64,000 bases of DNA, from NCBI GenBank assembly GCA_944990035.1, contig CALYLX010000144.1, forward strand, positions 496,001 to 560,000, given 5' to 3'. Source of the DNA: Clitopilus passeckerianus (taxonomy: Eukaryota > Basidiomycota > Agaricomycetes > Agaricales > Entolomataceae). Shown here piece after piece: positions 34,401-45,600 of the stretch (the stretch's first letter is position 1; every line of letters starts with the position of its first letter). A model generated the notes under the pieces. The model made no database searches. It was not told the DNA's origin and saw nothing but the letters and a program-made list of their open reading frames with translations. A program made the translations under genes and the position numbers.

Positions 34401-35782
34401 TACTTCTACCGACGTATGACTCAAAATCCCAACTACTACAACCTGCACAACGTCAGCCATCAACACCTGTCGGACCACTTGTCAGAGCTCGTCGAGAACA
34501 CCCTCACCGACCTCGTCAACTCCAAGTGCATCACAATTGGTAGGTCCAACTCCTGCGCTTCCTTTATCCAGTACTGACCCTACCTGTGTAGAGGATGAAA
34601 TGGATGTTTCTGCACTCAACCTCGGCATGATCGCTGCCTACTACAACATCTCATGTATGTATCAGCTTTCAACAGTCAGTTTTGTGTCAGGCTAAATGGG
34701 TATTTGCAGATGTCACCGTCGAGGTGTATACGTTGTCACTCAAGGAGAGGACCAAGCTCAAGGGTCTCCTCGAAGTTGTCTCATCATCGGCCGAGTTCGA
34801 ATCCATTCCCATCCGCCGCCACGAAGATGTCCTTCTGCGTCGCATTTACGACCGTGTACCCGTCAAGCTAGATGCAGCTGACTTCGAAGCACCCCATTTC
34901 AAGACCTTCCTACTTCTCCAAGCACATTTCTCCCGGCTACAACTGCCTCCTGACCTTGCCGCAGACCAAGCTCTTGTCCTTGAGAAGGTTCTCAACCTCC
35001 TCTCGGCCTGTGTCGACGTCATGTCATCCAATGCGTGGCTCAACGCATTGGGTGCGATGGACTTGTCTCAGATGTGCGTCCAGGCAATGTGGGAGACGGA
35101 TTCTCCGTTGAAACAGATTCCTCACTTCGAACCCGATGTAAGTGCTTGCGCCTCCATATCTATGATACAACATCTCACTCGCTCCTGTAGGTTGTCAAGA
35201 GGTGCAAGGAGGCCAAGATTGAGTCTGTTTACGACATTATGGAAATGGAGGATGACCAGCGCAACAGCTTGCTCCAGATGACTCCCAGCCAAATGTATGT
35301 TTGTTCCTTTCTTTCGTCAAACCTTTTGCTGACCATGATGTTTCTAGGCGTGATGTTGCTATGTTCGTCAACTCCTATCCAACTCTCGACATCACCCACG
35401 AGCTTGTCAAGGGAGAGTACACCGCTGGTTCTCCCATCGTCCTTCAAGTTGGCCTGTCACGTGATACCGATGAAGACGATGAAGAAGGCGACGACCAAAC
35501 CGTCGTTGCGCCATTCTATCCCAACAAAAGATGGCCAACTGGTGGTTGGTAGTTGGAGACTCTGCCAGCCGCCAACTGCTGGTCATCAAGCGCGTCACCG
35601 TCAACAAGAGCCTCGCCGTCAAGCTTGAATTCACCTTACCGAAAGGCACCCATTCACTGAAGCTCTACGTGATTTGCGATTCGTACATGGGCGCGGATCA
35701 CGACATTGACATGGATCCTATTGATGTTGCAGAAGGCGAGGATAGTGATAGCGATGAAGACATGGAAAGTGATGAAGAGTAA
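28425..35782 (+). CDS. BRR2: pre-mRNA-splicing helicase Brr2 (U5 snRNP 200-kDa)
   Basis: About 17 exons, roughly 2,170 residues, matching the usual length of Brr2. The N-terminus is diagnostic of Brr2 rather than Slh1/ASCC3: [20 protein letters not shown], then [16 protein letters not shown], a basic stretch, and a very acidic region ([16 protein letters not shown]). Helicase cassette 1 has APTGAGKT (split by an intron at 30015), [39 protein letters not shown] and [11 protein letters not shown], followed by a Sec63 unit. Cassette 2 has GAPTGSGKT but DEIQ in motif II and MMGRACRP, matching the catalytically reduced second cassette of this family. It ends in an acidic tail ([14 protein letters not shown]). 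Brr2 unwinds U4/U6 snRNA to activate the spliceosome. All joins examined are in frame. The stop is 147 bp from the convergent stop of the next gene. Confidence 0.93.
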
Positions 35783-35928
35783 TTTACGACCTGATATTTG
35801 CTCTGTTCTTACAAGCTCATTGTACTAATACGATGTCTGTATTCTAATTCATGATTGCAATTTAGTCTCTGTTCCTATATTGTCCGTGGTAATACCACAA
35901 TGAGGTATTGGGTTCGTGCTCAAAGAGT

Positions 35929-37364
35929 TTAGAAGGTTGTAATGTCGCGCAGACTATCCGTTTCCAGTCGCCCGGCTTTGAGTTGCTTCAAATTCTTGCG
36001 GAGTTCTTTGAAAACCTCAACCTTCCCCTCTTTCTGTTGGCAGTTTGAGTATCCCAGAATCTTCCGAGAAACAAAAACCATACCTGGATGGCTGTGACCT
36101 TCCCTTGTACGCTCGGTATAGCGTAGAAGACCGTTTCGCGGACTTCAGGCCCGTCAGCACATACAAATACACTTTCGGGAAGACGGCGAACCTTTCACTT
36201 TCCCTTCATGAACAACCTTGAAGGCCTGAATCCCAAGGCCGGATTTTGGGACTTTAGTTCCACGGGGCGTTTTCTGTATCTTCCATTAGCAACCTGATTT
36301 ATGGTTCAAGTAACTGCTAACAACGAACGTATTTCTTGTTGATCGCTTTTTGGATATTATCCGCCATCATGAGACCCGTGAAGCATACAATTCGTGGGCG
36401 ATACTTGCAAACTTTGGCCAGAAGAGCTGGGAAGTTGGCTACCATGTCCTCTTTCGAAGGGTCTCGAAGCTAGAAATATGCAGACTCACGTGTGCGAAAA
36501 TTTGGATCAAGTTGGGATAGGCTTACTGTGAAGACAGGGACAAGTTCCGTCTGAGGAAAAAGGGTCAGGAAGGGTTTAGGTCAGCGAAAAACATGCGACG
36601 TACTATACCGATACGGGATCGAAGGAGTGCACTCTCCTGGCTAGGCGAGAGTTCTGAGGAGGTAAGACCTAAATTTTGAAATAGTATCAGGTTCAGACTC
36701 TTTTAGTACTTCTGGAGGGAAAGTAACGTAATACCTGATCGGTGAAGACAATGCCAGAAATGATTAAGGGGGTTTCCAAAGTGGTGCCCAATTTCAAGAG
36801 ACTTCTGTCCGGGGCTGCAGGAGTACATCGGTTAGTTTTAAAAGGCAGCATTGCAAAGTCAACACCCTCGTACCTAATATCACAGAATAAGACTAGTAAT
36901 ATCCAAGAAATGCGGCCATGAACATCTGAGGCAACACACACAAACAGGTCACAGCTTGCTCACCGTCTAAGTCATAGTCAATGACATCTGGAAGCACTTG
37001 TTCGTCCTCCTCATCCTCTGATGGGTCATTCGAATCTTCGTCCGATGGCTCGTCCTGGGCCTCAGCGTCTGAATCCTCGCTTGCCATGGTAGGGCTACTA
37101 ATGTAGCTGGAGCGAGCATACGTCTTGCCTCGGATGGGTTTAGAGGTCGTGACTCTTGCATTCGGAAGATTGGCTCTGGCACTGGGTTTCGAGTTACCAT
37201 TGCTGCTTTTTACGCGTTTTCCACTGGTCAGAAATTGGATGCAACGTCAGCAAACGCGTCGCATGGGTAGAGGTGTCTTCCAGAACTCACTTCGGGGCTG
37301 CTTCAATCAACAAGTCTTCCTCCAGATCACTTTCATCCTTAGCCGTTGATTTACGTTTGGCCAT
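35929..37364 (-). CDS. TDG/Mug-family mismatch DNA glycosylase, catalytic Asn replaced
   Basis: Starts MAKRKSTAKDESDLEEDLL with a Lys-rich nuclear-type N-terminus and an acidic block (SDEDSNDPSEDEEDE). The catalytic fold reads DYDLDVLFC-DISPG, then IGHHFGNPLNHFWHCLH, GLTSSELSP, IGITELVPVFT, KYRPRIVCFTG and ETVFYAIPS, ending SLRDITTF. This is the order of thymine/uracil-DNA glycosylases of the TDG/Mug family, which remove T or U from G mismatches. The family motif GINPG is DISPG here. The AG ending the exon (36874-36875) plus C of the next exon (36814) give AGC Ser, where the paralogue at 40158-41614 has AAT Asn. That Asn positions the catalytic water, so this copy may be inactive or altered. 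The downstream intron has an unusual GTTCGC donor. It is divergent from the phosphotransferase gene (201 bp between starts). Confidence 0.82.
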
Positions 37365-37565
37365 ATTGCGCAAACTGCCTACTGGTGGTATCTGCTGTTG
37401 TGGGGAGCAGAAAGAGGCTTAATTTCAAATTTCCAATCCCTGGAGTCGGCGACATTAAACCGAATTTTAGCGAGACGCGTCGCGTGAACCCCATTTGGGC
37501 TGCCACTTTGACTCAGAAGGAATTAAGTATGACCGGGCCCCTTAGGCTGGCTGTTAACGTTCATC

Positions 37566-39478
37566 ATGCGACGCCCACATACTTTCAGCCTTAGTGACAT
37601 GCTATCATGGAGAAAAATTTCGGGTCTCCTTGGCGCATCCTCTCCAACAAGAATCTGCTTTCTGACCCCACGAAAGAGTCCACACCCCGTTCGATCTATT
37701 ATTGCCTGGTCTAGGAAGGCCTCGACCTCAACACAAATACTGAAACCAGACGGACGCTGGCTATGGAATGATGAACTTCGTGAGCATGGCCGAACGGTGC
37801 TCATCCTTGGAAACTGGAAGGCAGACTAATATTTATTCCTCAGAACGCCACTCACGAACCATTAGCGTTAACTTGGATGCTGTAGCGGAAATTGCATGCG
37901 AGAAAATGTCAGCCAATCGGTGCGTCAGTATTGAAAATCTTGCGGAAGGTGACTAACGTTTAGCTTGCCGAATACAGTCTCTCATTAATCAGCCTGAGCA
38001 GGAGCATATAATAAGGTTTATTCCCTTACCCTGGAGACAGGAGACGAGCTTGTGGTTCGATTTCCTTGCAAACTGGTTGAAGACATGCATCTCGCCACTG
38101 CTAGTGAGGTCGCAACAATGGATTACTACCGCGAGGTCATCAAGCAGCCTGCACCAAAAGTCATTGCCTGGAGCTCAACCCCTGAACTAAAGCAGAAAGT
38201 TGGCTGGGACTTCATTTTGATGGAACGGATCAGGGGCGAGTCCCTCGCTGACCACTGGCATACAATCAACTTTGAGCAGACAAGACCTGTCCTGAAAGAT
38301 ATAATCCTCAACCAGTACTATATTCTGCATCCGAACTTCTCTCAGATTGGAAGCATCTATTTCAAAGACGATGTCGCCCCCCACCTCCAGGATCGGCCAT
38401 TGTATCGAACTGCCTTTTCTGACTATCCCGATGAAGGCAGGTATCGCATTGGGCCTATAACTGACAGGCAGTTCTGGTTCAATGGAGAGCTGGGCGTGAA
38501 CGATCTTTGTGGACCATGTACGTTTACATACCTCACTTGCAAATACCATGACCGTGACTCGTGACGACTTCAGGGAACGACATGGGATCTTTTCTTCAAG
38601 ATATCTGCCAACTTGCTATCCGACGAGTGGAATATCAATGCAACAGGGCAAACATACGACACTCTAGCGCCAGCCTCAGCCTCTCTAGGCCGGAGGATTT
38701 CCCTGTCATTTGGAGACTTCTTGAAAAATGCCTCACGTTAGCGCCCTGCATACCTGATCTACTCCGAAATCCTCAAGTCACCTTCCCGACCTTGTCACAT
38801 CCCGATTTAAACAGGTCGAACATTCTTATCTCAACGTCCGACTACCGGGCTCAAGCCTATATCGATTGGCAAGGCGCCTCAGCGCTGCCCATTATGCAGG
38901 CAAATATAGTTCCTCAAGCGGTTCAGTACCAGGGCAGCTTCATAGAGATGCGTGGTCTCGACTTAGACAAGGATCCTTCTCTCCCCGAAAACTTGAAAGC
39001 CGAAGAGGTGGAACAAGCAAAACACGAGCTTCGACTTGCTAATCGTCAGCACCGCCTAATGCGGTTCCTAGCAGGACATTCTCCCCGCGTCTCAGCCGCT
39101 TGGGCAGATCCTTTCATTGTCCCTGTTCAAATGTTCTCTGATATCGTTCTACGTTCCTGGGCTGATGGACCTGCCCCGCTGAAGAACTTTGTAAACGAAC
39201 TCGTTTCCGCCTGGCCAGATGGCGTCCCTTGCCCCGTCATCCGGACTCGAGCACAGTTTTATGAAGAGGCGACTGAGTATGTGCATTTTATGCGTTTTCG
39301 CGATACTCAATTGGATCTTGTAGACAATCTCGGGTGGGGGGGTGATGGGTGGGTCTCTGATGCTGGTTATCCTGATGCAAAGAGGTTATATGACGAGCTC
39401 AAGGAAAAGTGGTGCGACGAGGGGGCTGGTGCGCCATTCCCGTTCGATGATGGGATGTGGTGCTATTATCTAACGTAG
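37566..39478 (+). CDS. AIM9-like aminoglycoside-phosphotransferase-fold protein
   Basis: Four exons. Exon 1 (MRRPHTFSLSDMLSWRK, Arg/Ser-rich) could be a mitochondrial presequence and includes GRWLWNDEL. GT-AG introns (about 37776-37849, 37949-38008, 38519-38574) join in frame to AEGAYNKVYSLTL (glycine-rich-loop equivalent), VRFPC, TASEVATMDYYRE, WDFILMERIRGESLADHW, SHPDLNRSNILIS (the H-x-D-x4-N catalytic loop) and AYIDWQGASALP (metal-binding Asp). It ends MWCYYLT. The order and spacing match the fungal AIM9/Altered-inheritance-of-mitochondria-9 group of phosphotransferase-fold proteins. Their substrate is unknown. The region is intact. Confidence 0.82.
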
Positions 39479-40157
39479 ATATCCCTGATTATATGTGTAA
39501 CCAAGTTCATAAGACCAAAGACTCTCCACTCACTAACATATCACGATTTGCCAACATGGCCACCCGGAAGCTACCACGCTTTATAACCCTTTGTTGATAA
39601 GATATCATTAGTGAGAATCACTTTAATTTACTAGGTAGTGTGCAGATGTTGACCTCTGAATCAGTGTCATGATTGGGAGTCGATCAATGCTACGTCTTCT
39701 GAACGCATCGGCTAATTCTCGACACCCTCCGCTCTGGTGCGTGCTTCGCACCACTCAGTCAGCTTGGGTCGACAGTCCGGATTGCAATTCCCAGTATCAT
39801 TGTCGAAAAACACCTGGAAGGGGGCCTCAATCGGCTTATTATTGTGATCAACAGCAAGACACCAAACCTCGTAAAAGCCACGGTGGCGTCCGAGAGTCCG
39901 ATCTAGTCAGGGCTCGCCAGGAGCTCACTGACTGGGAAGAATCTTTCATGATATCACATGTGATGTGTGGCTTACAGCCAATTTGGAGCCCCGGCACCGT
40001 TTTGAGCTCTTGTTTGATGGAAGGGAAGGTATAATTATAATTAGTGGTCTAATCTACTACGATAGAGGGCAACTGACGCTTAAGTACCCAAAGAAGTATT
40101 ATATAACTTGAGAATAATATGGGGGAAATTTTGAAGATTACTGTACATTCTTTGCAA
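39479..40157. other. intergenic between convergent genes
   Basis: A 121-codon open frame (39669-40034) has no recognisable domain and no clear coding bias. I do not call it a gene. Confidence 0.4.
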
Positions 40158-41614
40158 TCAGGGCGCAGAGATGATGTTTAATCGAGAGGTGTCCAGATTT
40201 CCAGACTTCTGACTGTTGAGCAGCTGATGGAGGTCTTTGAAGATTGCCACTTTGCCGTCCCTCTAGTAGATAATTAGGGTGAATAAACCCAGGTCCAAGT
40301 GACGAGTGAGATCTAAGCCTCACCTGAGGGACGCGAACTAGTCCGGATGTACTTGGGACGGCATAGAATAATGTTTCGTGTCCACCTGAGGTTGCCATTA
40401 GCGAGAACGGTTTACGTAGAGAAGTTCCCCTGACCTTCAGGTAGCTCTTCACGAGTCCCATGGACCAACTTGTACGACTGCAGGCCAAGTCCCGATTTTG
40501 CTGGCTTTACGCCACTCGCTTTCTGTTATTAGTATACATCCTCCATCAGCCATGTCCTGGAGACAATGAAAACATGAATTGATGTACGTAGCGTTTGTTC
40601 ATCTGAACCTGCACTATCCGGGCGTTATCTAAGCTCACGAAGCATAGAATACGAGGCCGATATCTGTCGACTTTGGCGAGAAGCGTAGGTATGCCGTCAA
40701 TTTTATCTTGGACCGACAGCTCACTCTCCTAAGCAGATGTCAGAGATAAGAGGACGTGTAGTAGTGGGGCTACCTAGATACTTACCTCGGAGGTTGGCCG
40801 ATCGACAAGGTCCGTCTGAACATGGTTTCAGCTTTCCTCATAAGACATAGAAAGGCGATTGGTCACTCACTATCCCAAGCCGAAATTGTCCAGGCAGCTC
40901 GAATTCTTCGGTTGGCGAAAGTTGTCTAGATGTAAAGCCTGTGATGTTCACTACTGTTTTGTTCTGAATATGGCTTCGTGATAGATTGAGCACGCACCAG
41001 CCTGGTGGAGACAATACCAGAATTGGTTGGAGGCGTGTCCAAAATGGTGGCCTATCTCCGCCGACTTTCTTCCGGGACTTCAACGGGCATCAACACGAGA
41101 AGACATTAGATTCTGCTGAGGAGCACTTACTTGATTCCGCAAAAAAGGACTGTTATGAACGTCATGATTAGGGGCCAGGCGGCGTCGATGGCTTGATGGA
41201 TTGACTTACTGTCCAAGTCAGAATCAATGACATCTTGGAGCTCTCGCAGATGTGCATATTTCTCTGGAGGTGCGTAACCTTCGGGGTTCTTTTGACTTTC
41301 GAGACCACAGATTTGGTAGAGGAAGCCTTCAGGGTGACTTTCTCATCGAGGTTGTCAACGTCTACCTTCGCCCTTGACTGGGCTACTCTTATTCGAGAGG
41401 AGCGGCGTTTTTCGTCAAGTTTTGTAGACCGCTGAGAATCATGTCCGAGTTTTCCATCGTCGTCAGAGCTAACTTTTGCCCGTTTTCTCGGGCTTGAGGC
41501 CAAGCCGGCGAAAGCGAATGAAGCAAGCGATGGTATCTGAATTTCGGCAGAAGACGTGTAGTTTTCTTCGGTTTTAAGTAGATCTTCTATGTCTCCTGCT
41601 GCGCGCTTTGACAT
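40158..41614 (-). CDS. TDG/Mug-family mismatch DNA glycosylase, canonical GINPG
   Basis: Paralogue of the gene at 35929-37364, with the same fold order. The N-terminus MSKRAAGDIEDLLKTEE is followed by Lys/Arg-rich stretches (SSPRKRAKVSSDD). A 78-nt intron (GTAGAC to CAAAAG, about 41301-41378) joins in frame to NPEGYAPPEKYAHLRELQ and DVIDSDLDILFCGINPG. The Asn codon is split AA|T by an intron, then come SAEIGHHFGHASNQFWYCLH, SGLGLQSYKLVH, ETLFYAVPSTSGLVRVPQ and a C-terminus ending NIISAP. An upstream in-frame ATG at 41698 would add 28 residues; I prefer 41614. It should be a nuclear G/T and G/U glycosylase acting in base-excision repair or possibly methyl-C turnover. The late intron uses a rare GTCAGG donor at the same position where the paralogue uses GTTCGC. 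Confidence 0.82.
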
Positions 41615-41873
41615 TTTGCTTGCCTGAAGTGAAAGGAGGCTGTTCTGAGGCTTTCCAAACGTCAAGACGAACGAACCTTGGGAACCGAGACGCGCCATCG
41701 CGTCACACTAAATGGCGCTTAGTCAGCCCCAAGCGTCGGACCGGAATGTGCCGGGGACGTCAACCATTCTCCCGACTGCCGAGCATCGTTTTCCGTTTCC
41801 CTTGTTCTGCCACGATAATCTTGCAAAGTCAAAGATTTGGTGCGAGATCTCGATGACGGTACATGTAGATGTG

Positions 41874-42505
41874 CTATAGGTGGGGTCTTTTAATATCGGA
41901 TAGCTCGAGAATTCTGACAACCCTCTCTTCCAAAAGCCTCTGCTCCGACCCAAGCACCCGGAATGGGATCCTTAGGTCGTTCAGAATCTTCTTGAAGAGC
42001 TCGAAGCATTCGTTCTGCTTCTCAAGAAGCCGCACTCCATCATCCACCAGCCACTCAGGTACTGGCGTGAACAACACAAAGACTGATTGTCGATAACCTG
42101 GTAGAGCGGCCTGAAATTCAGGCGACTCAACCAGGTGACCGAACCTTATCTGGCCCTCCGTAACGCTAGGCGCCTGGAGGACTGCGTAAACAATTGGGTC
42201 CACAGCCGAGCGGTCGCACAGCTGAATAGGACAGGCAATCCCTGCCTGTTCCTGCTCCAGGTGTGCTTTCATGATTGCAACTTGCATTTGCAACGCACCC
42301 ACGTCTTCACGTGTAAACCCATCACGAGCCATGACCTCGCGAGCGACTTCCTTCACCACTGCTGAGCCGCTAAGGCCTAGCGCTTTGCTCAGTGCATTAC
42401 ACGTGGTTGTCTTTCCGGTCGACTATGAAGTTCCGTCGATATTTAGTACAGATTGAGTAGGGGAACGCTCACTGATGGACCAACGAGGAAGATCTGCTTT
42501 CTCAT
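41874..42505 (-). CDS. P-loop ATPase/kinase of the AAA_28 (NadR/Ttd14-like) type
   Basis: Two exons of about 190 residues. Exon 1 encodes MRKQIFLVGPS, and a 52-nt intron interrupts the Walker A loop, which becomes GPSSTGKTTTCNALSKALGL. Downstream are VVKEVAREVMARDGF, a long Glu/Gln-rich helix, CPIQLCDRSAVDPIVYAV (Walker-B/lid region with Asp-Arg) and VFVLFTPVPEWLVDDGVRL. The N-terminal motif and the CDRSAxDP element match small P-loop kinases of the NadR and Ttd14 group, common in Agaricomycetes. The substrate is unknown; nucleoside or nucleotide is likely. It is divergent from the RdRP gene, 152 bp between starts. Confidence 0.72.
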
Positions 42506-42657
42506 GATTTTGGGGGGCATCGGACCTCTCAGGCCCTTGGCCTTTATATAGGCTTGTCAAATCAAATTTGCTTTTCTGCAAGCGCTCAAGAACTCTCATG
42601 TAAGCATTTTTGTTCTCGTGGTACACTGCGGCCTCCTAATTCTTCTCAGGTCCCATT

Positions 42658-45600
42658 ATGGCACCTTACGTCCTCCAGCAGAGCCCGACGAAGGATGATA
42701 CTTCGTGGCGCTATTCAGTCCCTCCAACGGCCCTAGTTCCTCCCAAGAATCGCCCAACACTAGGAAAGATGATCCTCTTTACCGCAGAACAAATTACCAT
42801 CCAGATGGCCCCACTCCCAGCAAACCGCATCTTACGCGGTGACGACCCATCGAAGTTCATCCTTTTGTCCTTTGGTGGCCTGCGATTTCCTGGATCAACT
42901 CTTCGTGACATGTCAGATTACATTGCACGGCTGCTGAAGGCCGGTATTTTCCTGAACAATGTGCAATATCGGTTTTATCACCACAGCAATAGCCAACTGG
43001 TATGTTCTTGCTCTCGCTAATCGTTGACGACGACTAATGATTCATGAAGCGTGGCAGATCATGCTTTGTACGTGAAGCAAACTCAGACGAAGAGCTTGAT
43101 CGTAAAATCTACGCCCTGGGAGATTTTGGGAACATTATGAACGCGGCAAAACGTGAGGTTCTTAAGAGACCCAACTTTGTACGATCTGCTTACCTCAAAA
43201 GTGCAGGTGCCAAACGTATTGGGTTATTGTTTTCCGAGGCGCAGCTGGATTGCGAGTTAGACCCAGGGTACATTGAGGACATCGACGATATCAAAGAGGG
43301 AGATGAACTCTTCTCAGACGGATGTGGTCTCATCTCGAAGAGGCTTGCGGTTCAGCTTAGTCGATCGAAGAAGATCATTCTGAGAGGAGTACGATATACG
43401 CCGACTATTTATCAGATCAGGCAAGTCCTACTTTGACGAAGAGATACATGTGCTTACCTCCAATTCTGATTGGTAGGTATCTTGGTTACAAAGGAGTTCT
43501 GATGCTCCACCCTGAACTGAATGGTTCCGACAAACCGCTAGCACAGTTTCGGAAGAGTATGAAGAAATTCAAGACGACTCAAGATTGGACCTTTTCAGTC
43601 GTCAATTTCTCCAAACCTTATACCTTTGGTCGCCTCAACAACGATGTTATGGTTCTTCTCTCGAGCCTTGGTATCACCGACGAAAAACTCAGGGCAAAGC
43701 AGCAAGAGTATTTTGACTGGATTCGAGCAGCCTCCGTCGACGCTATCAAGGCTGTCGATTTCCTCTGCGCATTGCAAAACTACGACCTGGCAGAAAGGGT
43801 CCTACTTGATGGACTCGACGATCCAACAGTCAAGGAGAAAGTGCGAAAAGTACAACTATCCGAAGTATCCAGCTTCAAGAGCGACAAGGGGCGGCCAAAG
43901 TCAAGAACATTTGTTCGGGACTCTCGTCGACTCTTTGGAGTCTGCGACCCTTATGGTGTTCTCAAAGAAGGCGAAGTCCACATTCGCATCACAGTCGGTC
44001 GAAAAGGTGCTGCTACGCCTATACATGGCGATGTTCTTGTGGTCCGCAACCCCTGCCTTCATCCAGGTAATCGTCGCTCTCAGCTTTGAACATCCGACAA
44101 GCCTGTTAACTGATATCCAATAGGGGACTGCTTGAAGCTTCGTGCAGTTCATAATAACCGCCTCAACCATCTTGTCGACTGTATTGTGTTTGCCTCCGTA
44201 GCTCGCCCCGGACATCATTCCGCTCCATCAATGTCAAGCGGCGGAGACCTTGATGGTACGATATCTTTCCGAAAACCGACGCATTCTAATCAATAGGCAG
44301 GTGACGAGTATTTCGTGTGTTGGGACAAGGACCTAGTGCCTACACGGGTAGTGGAGGTGAGAAGCTACTCCATGCTAACGTTGTCAAATTGACAGATATT
44401 TTTCCAGTCTTATGACTATCCCCCGAATAAAGAACAGAGGCCCGTCAAACTTGAACGGTCTCATCTGATAGACCACTTCGCAATGTACAGCGGGGCAGGG
44501 TAGGTGGCATTCATACGCCCACGACAGCTTATTGAAATGTCTCTCCTTCTAGAGTTGCAAGGGTTGCATCCCTGCACGCGAAATGGGTCCGCGCGAGCCC
44601 CAAAGGTGCTCTTAGTCCCGAGTGTCAAGAGCTCAACGCGCTTCATTCCCAATGCGTTGACGGTGCGAGAGTCAAGATTCCAGATCGGCTTACAAAACTG
44701 CCTGAGCTACCAGGGGACTCAGATCCTTTCATTCTCGACGTTCTGGAGAATGATAGGGCAGAATTCGCTGAAGCTTTCATAAGCGAAAACGTAACTCTCG
44801 AGGTGGTGTCGTCCATGAATGCTGGTGGTGGAGAGCATCTCCTACGTGGATTGCTACAAAGCGAACAGAGCTCATTATCGGAATTCGAGATGTTCAATCT
44901 CGCAAACGCCCTCGCAAGGCGTCTCTCTCTCGACGCGTCATCATTCCTCCCCTACCTCGACATGTCAGCCTTGACTGCCCAGCAAAAGCATGCCCTCAGC
45001 CTTTCCCTCGGTTTGGAGAGAAGAGAGCACCCCATTATCTGGAATTCTCTTCTTCGTTCGGACATTCTTCGGTCTCAGGATCTTTACCAACGGGCTTTGA
45101 ATCAACCATTCTCTATTCAGCGACTTTATTCGTCAAAGCAGCAAGGACTTTATACCTTTTTCGAGTTTCTTCGAATGGCGACCCAGGAATACACCAGGAA
45201 GTTACTGGTCCTCCAAGTAAGTTCCTCATTCTTTTGATGCAATCAAGCAAGCTCAGTCCCTGAAGACAACAGCACACTTCTCTATTGGGATCTTTATGCG
45301 TGGTCCTATGCCCTGGGATGAAGACACGGATGTCGGGCATAATGTTGTCGTTTGCTCATTCATGCCTTATACGGCGTCCGACATCCCAGGCTATCGGCCA
45401 TGTACCAAAGATTATCGCCTCCATCTTGGAGATAACAACTTTCAGTTGTATAACAAGCAACAGAGCGACACATTCGTCTTCATCAACCATGCACCTCGTG
45501 CGTCTAGTTCGGAGATTGCTGTGAGCATCGCTGTACAGAAGATATCCGCAACTGTACAACGGGTACGTTTCACCTCTGTTCCGACGTACCTACTCTAACA

